From Bacteroidota bacterium (GTDB lineage Bacteria > Bacteroidota > Bacteroidia > Bacteroidales > UBA932), in the NCBI GenBank assembly GCA_017860395.1, contig JAGDMC010000032.1, positions 1 to 10,398 of the forward strand: a stretch of 10,398 bases of DNA, read 5' to 3'. The translations under genes and the position numbers were made by a program. The notes under the pieces are model-generated. The model ran no database searches, was not told where the DNA came from, and was given only the letters and a program-made list of their open reading frames with translations. Positions 1 to 7,718 of the stretch are shown here, piece after piece (position 1 is the first letter of the stretch; each line of letters begins with the position of its first letter).

Positions 1-6
1 AGTAAA

Positions 7-1617
7 TTAAAGTTGTAATCCGGCTTCAGGAATTTCTTTTCCCGTAATTATTTTTAACGCTTTTTGAAACACAGGGTCGTCGCCCTTGTTTATTACCATG
101 AAATAGGCATTTGGGCCGAATACTCTCCTTGCAGCAAGAGCTTTCATAAACAGTGAAATTTCATTTTTGGAAATTTCAAATTCATTCTGTTTAAAAGGAA
201 CGCCCCTCCCCTCTGCAAACTTTATCAGTCCATCTGTCATTTTACTGTCTGCAACAAATTCCTTGTCGAACTTCTCAAATGATGTATATGTTTTTTGCCA
301 CTGCAGCCTTTGAGAGTCGGACAGGTCGTTCATATAGTCTAGTAATATTCCTCTTCTGAGCAGACTTCCATAATAGTTGGTATATTTTGTAGTATCCGCA
401 GGAATAAAGAAATCGGGCATAATTCCGCCTCCGCCGTATACGGTTCTTCCCTTAATCATCGTTTTATACTTGAGAGAATCTGGAAAATGTATGCTGTCGC
501 GGCTGAAGTATTCGCCTTTAGAGTATCTTTCGTATATAGCCTTATAGTATTTGTCGGCATCTCCGGGCTGATAGGGTGATTGAATAACTCTGCCGGATGG
601 AGTATGGTATCTGGCGATAGTGAGCCTGAGCTGTGAACCGTCCGGAAGCGGCAGCATCTGTTGCACCAGCCCTTTTCCAAAAGACCTTCTTCCGAAAATA
701 TATCCTCGATCCCAGTCCTGAATAGCTCCTGCTACAATTTCACTGGCAGATGCCGAGCCTTCGTCTATTAAAACAGCAAGCGGGCCCTTTCTGAAAAATC
801 CCTTACCATTGGAATGTTCTTCCATTTTAGGCATTTTCCTGCCCTCTGTATAAACTATAGTCTGACCACTCTCCAGAAACATATTGGCAATTTCCATTGC
901 TGTTCCTAGGTATCCGCCTGAGTTGCCCCTGAGGTCCAGGATAACTCCTTTTATCTCTTTTATCTTTAGACCGGCTATCGCGTTTTCTATCTCAATATTA
1001 GAATTTGCAGAAAACCGGCTAAGTTTTATATACAGTATTCCGGGCTCAACTTCATAAGCTGCATCCATACTGGTAATTGGGATTTTATCCCGGACAACTT
1101 CAAAAGTAATTTCGCCGCCAAAACCCTTCCTTACTATGCTTAAAACAACTTTTGTACCTTTTTCTCCCCTCAGGTATTTAAAAACCTTTTCGTTTGTAAT
1201 ACCTACAGACGCTATTTTCTCTCCGTTCACCGCAACAATCTTATCTCCTGCACGTACTCCCACCCTCTCACATGGCCCTCCGGAAATTGGATTAACAACT
1301 GTGAGCGTATCGCGTACGAGTGAAAATTCAATCCCGACGCCTTCGAAATTACCTTCAAGCGGTTCATTCATTGACTTTACATCACTGGCAGAAATATAGG
1401 ACGAGTGCGGATCCAGTTGTCCAAGAGCCGAAATAATTGCCTTTTCAATCAGTTTTTCATTATTTACGGTATCCAGATAGTATTGATTTATATAGAAAAT
1501 AGTCTGACCGAATTTATTAAGCTGGTTATTCAGTTCTATCTCTTTCTGAGCTGACATCTTAACAGAAAAGAGAAGCATCAGAACAAGAAGCGGCAATAAG
1601 TAATTTTTTAATCTCAT
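7..1617 (-). CDS. S41-family C-terminal processing protease (PDZ-containing, secreted)
   Basis: A serine protease of the CtpA/Prc/tricorn-like S41 family, expected to act in the periplasm or on the envelope by cutting near protein C-termini. The 536-residue product starts with a signal peptide (about residues 1-23, basic RLK, hydrophobic core, likely cleavage after MSA). An N-terminal helical segment is followed by a PDZ domain at about 90-175, with GVGIEF at 94-99. The protease core follows, with LDLRGNSGG at 228-235. By family alignment the catalytic pair is Ser290 (middle Ser of SASAS, 288-292) and Lys315 (SFGKG), 25 residues apart as in E. coli Prc and plant D1 protease, with Gln319 four after the Lys. 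The C-terminal 130 or so residues are an extension seen in Bacteroidetes-type proteins. It lies 18 bp after rnz and is probably the last gene of the rpsA operon seen here. There is no SD sequence before its ATG. Family and active site are confident; the substrate is unknown. Confidence 0.95.
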   Translation of the reverse strand: MRLKNYLLPLLVLMLLFSVKMSAQKEIELNNQLNKFGQTIFYINQYYLDTVNNEKLIEKAIISALGQLDPHSSYISASDVKSMNEPLEGNFEGVGIEFSLVRDTLTVVNPISGGPCERVGVRAGDKIVAVNGEKIASVGITNEKVFKYLRGEKGTKVVLSIVRKGFGGEITFEVVRDKIPITSMDAAYEVEPGILYIKLSRFSANSNIEIENAIAGLKIKEIKGVILDLRGNSGGYLGTAMEIANMFLESGQTIVYTEGRKMPKMEEHSNGKGFFRKGPLAVLIDEGSASASEIVAGAIQDWDRGYIFGRRSFGKGLVQQMLPLPDGSQLRLTIARYHTPSGRVIQSPYQPGDADKYYKAIYERYSKGEYFSRDSIHFPDSLKYKTMIKGRTVYGGGGIMPDFFIPADTTKYTNYYGSLLRRGILLDYMNDLSDSQRLQWQKTYTSFEKFDKEFVADSKMTDGLIKFAEGRGVPFKQNEFEISKNEISLFMKALAARRVFGPNAYFMVINKGDDPVFQKALKIITGKEIPEAGLQL

Positions 1618-1635
1618 GTTTTATAGCAATTATAG

Positions 1636-2577
1636 TCAGGAATTGTGCCCGGAAGTATTCAAAACAGGAATTTCAAATTCTCTCCCCTCCTGGGCTAGGC
1701 AGGTTTCCCGGAAGAGGGATTGAGCCTCATTCAGGAAAACCGAGGCATCTCTGTAACGTGAAGAGAAATGCCCGAGTACAAGTTTTTTTGCTCCCGCATT
1801 AAGAGCAGTTTCTGCAGCCTGAAGTGCAGTTGAATGCATTGTGGTTTCTGCAAGAGCTTTTGTCTCTTCTGTAAATGTTGCCTCATGGTAGAGAAGGTCT
1901 ACTCCCTTTACATACTCAGGAAGCTCGGTAAAAGGAGAAGTATCGCTGCAATATGCAAATGATCTTGGAATAAACGGGATATATGTCAGTTCCCCGTTCT
2001 TTAAAATTTCACCGTCTTCTCTTTCGACGTTTGCGCCCTCTTTAAGCCTTGCAATTTCAAAGAGAGTGAGATTGTGTTTTTCAATCATGTATTTAATGAC
2101 ATTCCGCAAAGGTGCCTTTTCACGGAAAAGGAATCCGAAACAGTCTGTCCTGTGATTCAAGGGAAAAGCCAGTATTTCTATACTTTTAGTTTCATACAGC
2201 AATTCAGGGCTTTTCACATTTATTACAATATGTGTGATTTTATATTTGAATCCGTCGCCAAAATGTTTAAGAAACGATTTGAGAATATCTTTAAATATCT
2301 TTGGGGCATAAATGAATAGCTCCGCCGTGCGGCCGAGCATGGACATAGTTGAAAGAAGTCCGTAAATCCCGAAAATATGGTCCCCGTGTACATGTGAGAT
2401 AAAAATCTCCTGTATTTTAAGAAAAGAAAATCCATACTTTCTCAACTGTATCTGACAACCCTCTCCACAGTCAATTAAGAACAAACGCTCATGAACATTG
2501 AGAACATGAGCGCTTGGAAACCTGTTGACTGTGGGCAAAGCAGATGCTGTGCCCAGAGTTGTTAGGGAGAATTTCAT
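1636..2577 (-). CDS. rnz: Ribonuclease Z (tRNA 3'-end endonuclease)
   Basis: A metallo-beta-lactamase-fold endonuclease that removes 3' trailers from tRNA precursors in the cytoplasm. The 313 residues match the usual length of the short RNase Z form. The N-terminal LGTASALPT (8-16) is the family signature. The zinc ligands are visible: HVHGDH at 62-67, His142 in LNHR, Asp212 in YCSDT and His270 in LGHFSSRY. The HEATF motif lies at 231-235. The segment around 150-200 is where the flexible tRNA-binding arm is expected in this family. Its ATG overlaps the rpsA stop by one base (TAATG), so translation is probably coupled to S1 synthesis. No SD sequence precedes it. The role is a firm family assignment; coupling is inferred from the overlap. 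Confidence 0.97.
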   Translation of the reverse strand: MKFSLTTLGTASALPTVNRFPSAHVLNVHERLFLIDCGEGCQIQLRKYGFSFLKIQEIFISHVHGDHIFGIYGLLSTMSMLGRTAELFIYAPKIFKDILKSFLKHFGDGFKYKITHIVINVKSPELLYETKSIEILAFPLNHRTDCFGFLFREKAPLRNVIKYMIEKHNLTLFEIARLKEGANVEREDGEILKNGELTYIPFIPRSFAYCSDTSPFTELPEYVKGVDLLYHEATFTEETKALAETTMHSTALQAAETALNAGAKKLVLGHFSSRYRDASVFLNEAQSLFRETCLAQEGREFEIPVLNTSGHNS

Positions 2578-4490
2578 TATTTGTTGTTAGCCAAATCTTT
2601 GCTTTCCATTTCGCTCTTTAGAGCTGCAAGTTCGCTGATATCGCCAAGTGTTGTTTTTTCAAGGTTTGCCTTAAGTTTCTTAACTGCTTTCTGAGTTGTA
2701 TCACCCTCTTCAATTTTCTCTTTCACAACTTCTTCCTTCTTTACATCATCGGCAATCTTTGAGTGAGAAAGTACAATTCTTTTGGTCGATTTATTGAACT
2801 CAAGAATTTTGAAATCAAGTTTTTCCTCAACCTTAGCAGTATTTCCGTCCTCTTTTACAAGATTTCTCAAACTTACATAACCTTCAACACCGTATTGAAG
2901 GGCTACATTTGCGCCTTTATCTACGAATGCAGTGATAGTGCCTTCATGAACCGAACCCGGAACAAATACTGTTTCGAATACATCCCAAGGGTTTTCTTCA
3001 AGTTGTTTGTGACCAAGACTCAAACGACGGTTTTCCTGATCTACTTCAAGAACAACAACCTCGAGTTTTTCACCAACTGATGTAAATTCTGAAGGGTGTT
3101 TAACTTTCTTGGTCCATGAAAGATCGCTGATGTGAACCAGACCATCTACGCCCTCTTCGAGTTCTACAAAAACTCCGAAGTTTGTAAAGTTGCGCACTGT
3201 TGCTGTGCATTTGGTTCCAACAGGATATTTTTCTGCAATTGTTGCCCAAGGATCATTCTTAAGTTGCTTAATGCCAAGTGACATTTTTCTCTCATCTCTG
3301 TCAAGAGTAAGGATAACTGCTTCAACTTCGTCTCCGACAGTAAGGAAATCCTGTGCACTGCGAAGGTGGAGCGACCATGACATTTCTGACACGTGTATAA
3401 GACCTTCAACACCCGGCTGAATTTCGATAAATGCACCGTAATCGGCAATAACAACAACTTTGCCTTTAACTTTGTCGCCAACCTGAAGAGTTGCATCAAG
3501 AGCATCCCAAGGATGTGAACTAAGTTGTTTAAGACCAAGCGCGATTCTCTTCTTGGTATCGTCAAAATCCAGAATAACAACATTGATCTTCTGATCGAGT
3601 TGTACAACTTCTTCCGGATGGTTGATCCTGCCCCATGAGAGGTCTGTAATGTGGATAAGACCGTCTACACCGCCAAGGTCAATGAATACACCGTACGATG
3701 TGATATTCTTAACAATACCCTCAAGTATTTGTCCTTTTTCAAGTTTACCGATAATATCAGCTTTCTGAGCTTCAAGTTCGGCTTCAATAAGAGCTTTGTG
3801 AGAAACAACAACATTGCGGAATTCATGGTTAATCTTAACGATTTTGAATTCCATGGTTTTGTTGACAAATATATCGTAATCACGAATAGGTTTAACATCA
3901 ATCTGCGAACCAGGAAGGAATGCTTCAATTCCGAATACATCCACAATCATACCGCCTTTGGTCCTGCACTTAATATAACCCTTAACAATTTCATCTTTGT
4001 CGAATGCCTCGTTTACCCTGTCCCAAGAACGGAGCGAGCGTGCTTTCTTGTGCGAAAGAATCAGCTGACCTTTTTTGTCTTCAGCATTCTCTACATATAC
4101 CTCAACTTTGTCTCCGGGAGCCAGTTCGGGGTTGTAGCGGAATTCATTAATACTGATTACACCTTCGCTTTTGTAACCAATATTGACAATAACTTCTCTT
4201 TTGTTGATAGAAACAACAGTACCTTCTACTACTTCATTTTCACTAACTTTTGAAAGTGTTTGGTCGTAAAGGCCTTCGATAACCGATTTTTCGGTATCAT
4301 AAACATCCTCTTTCTCAAATGCATCCCAGTCGAATTTGTCAACTGCTACGGAAACATTGCTTTTTTTCTTTTTAATTACTTCGCTTACAGAAATACCATC
4401 ATCTTCGATAAATGATTCCAGTTTTTCGTCAGCCTTGTTGACAATCACGATCTGATCGTCCTGTTCCAATTCTTTTACTTCTTTTGACAT
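2577..4490 (-). CDS. rpsA: 30S ribosomal protein S1
   Basis: Ribosomal protein S1 binds mRNA on the 30S subunit and helps initiation, which matters in Bacteroidetes where SD pairing is little used. The 637 residues carry six S1 (OB-fold) domains at about 86-148, 167-232, 253-322, 338-409, 425-496 and 513-577. The first two and the last are more divergent, as in other S1 proteins. Domains 3-5 are close copies: each ends with a KQL...PW motif whose Trp sits at 328, 415 and 502, an exact 87-residue period. In front is an 85-residue acidic and lysine-rich extension, and behind a charged, poorly ordered tail of about 60 residues. The ATG start is supported by a promoter about 60 bp upstream and by the conserved-looking MSKEVKE start; there is no SD. 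First gene of the rpsA-rnz-protease group. Identification is very secure. Confidence 0.98.
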   Translation of the reverse strand: MSKEVKELEQDDQIVIVNKADEKLESFIEDDGISVSEVIKKKKSNVSVAVDKFDWDAFEKEDVYDTEKSVIEGLYDQTLSKVSENEVVEGTVVSINKREVIVNIGYKSEGVISINEFRYNPELAPGDKVEVYVENAEDKKGQLILSHKKARSLRSWDRVNEAFDKDEIVKGYIKCRTKGGMIVDVFGIEAFLPGSQIDVKPIRDYDIFVNKTMEFKIVKINHEFRNVVVSHKALIEAELEAQKADIIGKLEKGQILEGIVKNITSYGVFIDLGGVDGLIHITDLSWGRINHPEEVVQLDQKINVVILDFDDTKKRIALGLKQLSSHPWDALDATLQVGDKVKGKVVVIADYGAFIEIQPGVEGLIHVSEMSWSLHLRSAQDFLTVGDEVEAVILTLDRDERKMSLGIKQLKNDPWATIAEKYPVGTKCTATVRNFTNFGVFVELEEGVDGLVHISDLSWTKKVKHPSEFTSVGEKLEVVVLEVDQENRRLSLGHKQLEENPWDVFETVFVPGSVHEGTITAFVDKGANVALQYGVEGYVSLRNLVKEDGNTAKVEEKLDFKILEFNKSTKRIVLSHSKIADDVKKEEVVKEKIEEGDTTQKAVKKLKANLEKTTLGDISELAALKSEMESKDLANNK

Positions 4491-4549
4491 GTTAATAATT
4501 GTTTGAACTTCAAGTGGTTAGACATTATTTATAATCCCTGCGGGAACTG

Positions 4550-4581
4550 CAAAAGTATATATATTCTTTTAAATGAACAAA
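4550..4581 (-). promoter_or_regulatory. Bacteroidetes-type promoter for rpsA
   Basis: On the minus strand a -33 element TTTG (4581-4578) is followed after 20 bp by TACTTTTG (4557-4550), a full match to the Bacteroidetes -7 consensus TAnnTTTG. Transcription should start a few bases further on, near 4543-4546, giving a leader of roughly 55 bases before the rpsA ATG at 4490. The match to consensus and spacing is direct; use in the cell is inferred. Confidence 0.8.
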
Positions 4582-4591
4582 TAAATAACTG

Positions 4592-4622
4592 TTTGCCGGG
4601 TACTAAAAAGCAATTATCTTTG
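4592..4622 (+). promoter_or_regulatory. Bacteroidetes-type promoter for the MFS transporter gene
   Basis: TTTG at 4592-4595 is followed after 19 bp by TATCTTTG at 4615-4622, matching TTTG-N19-21-TAnnTTTG exactly. The expected start of transcription is near 4626-4630, leaving a very short leader of about 16-20 bases before the ATG at 4646, with no SD sequence. The -33 element lies only 10 bp from the -33 element of the divergent rpsA promoter. Confidence 0.8.
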
Positions 4623-4645
4623 AGAAAGCAAATTTCAGAAAAGCA

Positions 4646-5932
4646 ATGGATCCAAAATCGACTTTAAAATCATTCCCAAAAAACTTCTGGACAGTCATAT
4701 TTATGGAATTTCTCGAAAGGGGATCATATTATGGAGTTATGTCTGTTCTCTCTGTTTTTCTTATACTTAGTGCCGGTGAAGGCGGCCTTAACTTCTCAAA
4801 GGAACAGGCCGGGGCAATACTCGGAACAATCCCTCCGCTGCTCTATTTCCTGCCTATTATTGCAGGCGCCATTGCAGACAGATACGGATACAGAAAAGTG
4901 CTTTTCTTCGCTTTCACATGCATGATTTTAGGCTACGGATTCACAGGTCTTTCCAACTCCTATTTTTTCGTTTTTATTTCACTGATGCTAATGGCTCTCG
5001 GTGCCGGATTTTTCAAACCGGTAATTTCAGGGACAATTGCAAGGTCAACAAATGAAAACAATTCCGGACTTGGTTTTGGAATATACTACTGGTCAATAAA
5101 CCTCGGAGCCTTTTTGTTTCCTCTGATTCTTGTTCCGATTCTTAAAGCTCAGTCATACAGCTATATCTTCTATATGGCGGCAATACTTGCATCCGTATTA
5201 TTTGTCATAAATCTGTTTCTGTACAAGGAACCTGAGGGTAAGAGGAGCAACAAGAGCCTTTCTCTTGTATTCAGAGAGATGTTTATGGTACTCAAGGACT
5301 GGCGTTTCATACTCATGATTTTCCTATATTCCGGCTTCTGGATTCTATATTTCCAAATGTTTGGCACAGTGCTGTGGTATGTTCGCGATTACGTGGATAT
5401 GACACCTTTAAACTCTGCTGTAAATTCGTTTCTAAGCCTGTTTATGGAAAATCCTTCGTGGAAGTTTGATGTGGAACATGTGACTGTAATTAATGCAGGA
5501 GTAATTATTCTGTTACAACTGGTTGTTTCCAATATAGTAAAACGGATGCCTGCCCTCCCGACAATGATAACAGGTATAGGATTTGGAACACTCGGGATGC
5601 TTATACTCTCTATTTCCGCCTCTCCGTGGATATTTATTCTGGGTATAATGACATTCACTCTTGGTGAGATGACTACTCACCCTAAGTTTATATCATATAT
5701 AGGATTAATTGCCCCGGCAGACAAGAAGGCTCTCTATCTGGGATATTCATTTCTTTACGGTGTGATAGGAAGCAGTATCGGAGGCTTTCTTGGCGCAAGA
5801 CTATACGTTAAGTATGTCGATAACCTTCATCAGCCTGCGACTTTGTGGCTGATTCTGTCCTGCATAGGACTGTTCAGTATGGTGTCTCTGATAATTTACA
5901 ACCGTTTTGTAGCAATAAAGAAGAACGTCTGA
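4646..5932 (+). CDS. MFS transporter, POT/PTR2-like (proton-coupled oligopeptide type)
   Basis: A 428-residue inner-membrane protein with about 12 predicted membrane helices. Several marks of the proton-coupled oligopeptide transporter branch of the MFS are present. In helix 1 the ExxER motif (Glu21, Glu24, Arg25) is followed by YYG (28-30). Helix 4 has GAGFFKP with Lys124. Helix 5 has YYWSINLGA (147-155). Helix 10 has Glu341 in LGEM, followed by THP and, 11 residues later, IAP. These correspond to the proton-coupling and peptide-binding residues known in POT proteins. The protein is shorter than many bacterial POT carriers, which have 14 helices, and the expected two-helix insert between the halves is absent; helices 7 and 8 are joined by a loop at about 249-278. 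Di- or tripeptide uptake is the best guess, but related Bacteroidetes carriers of unknown substrate exist. It stands alone on the plus strand with its own promoter. Confidence 0.85.
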   Translation: MDPKSTLKSFPKNFWTVIFMEFLERGSYYGVMSVLSVFLILSAGEGGLNFSKEQAGAILGTIPPLLYFLPIIAGAIADRYGYRKVLFFAFTCMILGYGFTGLSNSYFFVFISLMLMALGAGFFKPVISGTIARSTNENNSGLGFGIYYWSINLGAFLFPLILVPILKAQSYSYIFYMAAILASVLFVINLFLYKEPEGKRSNKSLSLVFREMFMVLKDWRFILMIFLYSGFWILYFQMFGTVLWYVRDYVDMTPLNSAVNSFLSLFMENPSWKFDVEHVTVINAGVIILLQLVVSNIVKRMPALPTMITGIGFGTLGMLILSISASPWIFILGIMTFTLGEMTTHPKFISYIGLIAPADKKALYLGYSFLYGVIGSSIGGFLGARLYVKYVDNLHQPATLWLILSCIGLFSMVSLIIYNRFVAIKKNV

Positions 5933-5939
5933 CAGCCGG

Positions 5940-6887
5940 TTAAAGCATCTTCTTCATTTTGAAGAAAATCAGAACAATCCCAACTGCTATCAGCATTATA
6001 AGCATAACCATTGCAAAGTCCGCGAGGTTGCCGAATATTGGCAAATTCACATTCATACCAAAAATACTGGCAATTAGCGTTGGCGGCATGAAAAGAAGGG
6101 AAACGAAGGTGAAAATCTTCATTATCCGGTTCTGTTCCAGATTAATCAGACCAAGAATAGTGTTCTGAAGATATTCAAGTCTTTCAAAGCTGAAGTTGGT
6201 ATGGTTAATGAGGGAATTGATGTCTTTAATGAGGACATTAAGTTTTACGAATACGTCCCGCGGGAATTTATCGCTCTTGAGGATGCTTGATATCATCCTC
6301 TGCTTGTCTACAATATTCTCCCGCACAAGCATTGTGTTTTCCTGCAGCTGATTAATGTCCAAAAGCAACTCCTCTCCCATTGCACCACCCAGACTCACTT
6401 TTTTACTGTACTGGGCAATCTCTTTTGACATCAGCTCAATCATGTCGGCGTCAAGGTCAATTCTGTTTTCAAGAATACCCACAAGAATGTGATAACCGGT
6501 AGGCAATGCCCTGAAATTTGAAATAATGCGCCGCTGAACATCTGTAAAGCTTTTCAGAGGTACATGACGGATGGTGACAATTATACCTTCGCATAATATG
6601 AAGGAAACAGCCTCCATACTATAACTTTCGGGGCCCGGTATAAGGAAGTTTGTATTTGCAAAAATTGCCGTCTCATTTTCGGAATATCTCGATGAACTTT
6701 CAATCTCCTCTGCCTGTGCCCTGCTTTGAAGGGTGGTATTTAAAAATGTTTCGATGGCTCTTTTTTCTTCTCCTGTGGGAGCAGAAAGATCTATCCACAA
6801 AACGTCATCGTACCCCAGCTGATCCAGAGCGTCAATTTCGCATGTCGTTACAACTTGTCCTTTTTGTTTGTAATATATTTCGAGCAT
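5940..6887 (-). CDS. corA: CorA-family Mg2+/Co2+ transport protein
   Basis: A CorA-type divalent cation channel, expected to work as a pentamer in the inner membrane and import Mg2+ (also Co2+ or Ni2+). The 315 residues show the standard order: a soluble alpha/beta N-terminal domain (about 1-130), long helices forming the funnel (about 140-255), then two membrane helices near the C-terminus (about 258-276 and 290-309). The signature Gly-Met-Asn lies at 277-279 at the end of the first helix, here preceded by Phe instead of the usual Tyr. The periplasmic loop lacks the MPEL motif of many CorA proteins, and a lysine-rich FKMKKML tail ends the protein. Ion specificity is therefore open. It follows mqnA by 60 bp and converges with the MFS gene, the two stops being 7 bp apart. 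Confidence 0.94.
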   Translation of the reverse strand: MLEIYYKQKGQVVTTCEIDALDQLGYDDVLWIDLSAPTGEEKRAIETFLNTTLQSRAQAEEIESSSRYSENETAIFANTNFLIPGPESYSMEAVSFILCEGIIVTIRHVPLKSFTDVQRRIISNFRALPTGYHILVGILENRIDLDADMIELMSKEIAQYSKKVSLGGAMGEELLLDINQLQENTMLVRENIVDKQRMISSILKSDKFPRDVFVKLNVLIKDINSLINHTNFSFERLEYLQNTILGLINLEQNRIMKIFTFVSLLFMPPTLIASIFGMNVNLPIFGNLADFAMVMLIMLIAVGIVLIFFKMKKML

Positions 6888-6894
6888 AATTTGA

Positions 6895-6900
6895 TCCTTT
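6895..6900 (-). promoter_or_regulatory. SD-like ribosome binding site of corA
   Basis: AAAGGA on the minus strand sits 7 bases before the corA ATG. It supports that start and is one of only two SD-like sites among the eight gene starts in this window. Confidence 0.55.
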
Positions 6901-6924
6901 TAATGGTTAAAATTCTAATTGCTT

Positions 6925-6941
6925 CTCCCGGAATCAGGGAG
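6925..6941 (-). terminator. Weak hairpin between mqnA and corA
   Basis: Inverted repeat CTCCC / GGGAG with a 7-base loop, just after the mqnA stop. The stem is only 5 bp and is not followed directly by a run of T on the minus strand (AAGCAATTAG follows), so at most it would attenuate transcription into corA. No TAnnTTTG promoter was found between it and corA, so some read-through is likely. Confidence 0.25.
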
Positions 6942-6947
6942 TTCAAA

Positions 6948-7715
6948 TTAGCCAAACCATCGGACCTTAGATTTGAGTTCGTCGGGAGCAAGGCTCCAGA
7001 ACTCAGAGAGACCGGCTCTTTTGTCGGCGCTTAAATTATATGAAATATTTGTTTTAAGATATCTTATTGCATAGTCCCTGTCGAACCGGGGAACAAATCT
7101 CTCTGCCGACTTTTCAATATTTGCCATTCCAAAACGGAGGGCATCATTGAATTCAGCAATAAACGAGGGGTCAAGTTCTTTGTTTGAAACCCAGCATGCA
7201 AATACAAAGGGAAGGTTTTTATATTTGATCCACTCCTCGGCCATATCATATACATACGGGAACAGATTGCCATGAGTAAGGGCTTTGTCTCCTATCAGAA
7301 TATAGGATTTGGTAAGGTCAAGTTCCTCCTCCGAGAAATCAAAATCAGAAAATTCAGGAGAAATTTTCCAGAAATTTTCTGAAAGAATTCTGGCAAGCAG
7401 TGCAGATGTCCTTGATTCGGTATCCAGATACAGTTTGTCAATCTCATTCAGAGGTTTTCCGCTGCAAAGGAGGACAGATGCAACAGCGCCATCGGCGCCG
7501 ATACAGTAATCAGAAATAATCCTTGCATTCTTTATCAGGGGAATGGCCGCAACAGGTATAATACCTATATCTGATGTTCCATTAATGAGCTTACTGGCAG
7601 AAACTGCAGGAGTAACATACTCGATTTCAATCTTCTTTGAAATCGGATGATTCTCCAGTCCGTAGACAAAAGGAGCAGTGTTTAAATATGATATTGCTGA
7701 TACACGAACTTGCAT
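6948..7715 (-). CDS. mqnA: Chorismate dehydratase MqnA (futalosine menaquinone pathway)
   Basis: A periplasmic-binding-protein-like cytoplasmic enzyme that dehydrates chorismate to 3-[(1-carboxyvinyl)oxy]benzoate, the first step of the futalosine route to menaquinone. The 255 residues show MqnA/MqnD-family marks: SYLNTAPF at 9-16, the SDIGIIPVAAIP segment at 48-59, SVLLCS at 80-85, GDKAL at 142-146 and LPFVFACW at 168-175. The SYLNT start and SVxLxS motif favour MqnA over the related MqnD. The ATG at 7715 was chosen because the family begins right before VRVSAISYLNT and because a GAGGAG site precedes it; the frame stays open to a TTG at 7754, but those 13 extra residues look unlike the family. 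It lies 41 bp after mntP and seems to have an extra promoter inside mntP. MqnB, C and D are not in this window, so the complete pathway is inferred. Confidence 0.9.
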   Translation of the reverse strand: MQVRVSAISYLNTAPFVYGLENHPISKKIEIEYVTPAVSASKLINGTSDIGIIPVAAIPLIKNARIISDYCIGADGAVASVLLCSGKPLNEIDKLYLDTESRTSALLARILSENFWKISPEFSDFDFSEEELDLTKSYILIGDKALTHGNLFPYVYDMAEEWIKYKNLPFVFACWVSNKELDPSFIAEFNDALRFGMANIEKSAERFVPRFDRDYAIRYLKTNISYNLSADKRAGLSEFWSLAPDELKSKVRWFG

Positions 7716-7718
7716 TAT

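Noticed and set aside
2984..3512. CCCAAGG strings at a 261 bp period as a DNA repeat element
   Set aside because: They encode the repeated PW motifs at the ends of S1 domains 3-5 and are explained by protein domain duplication.
3651..4253. Open frame of 200 codons on the plus strand inside rpsA, and similar shorter frames throughout
   Set aside because: They lie antisense or out of frame to strongly conserved genes, have no recognisable domains, and reflect the composition of the real coding strand.
4491..4543. Structured regulatory leader of rpsA (palindrome TTGAACTTCAA at 4503-4513; 6-bp AU stem between 4494-4499 and 4524-4529)
   Set aside because: The stems are short and AU-rich, the palindrome leaves almost no loop, and in such AT-rich sequence they are expected by chance; no known S1 leader fold was recognised.
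5950..5966. Hairpin TTCTTC-ATTTT-GAAGAA after the MFS gene as a terminator
   Set aside because: It lies in corA coding sequence for the Lys/Phe-rich tail, is AT-rich with only 6 bp, and no T-run follows on the plus strand.
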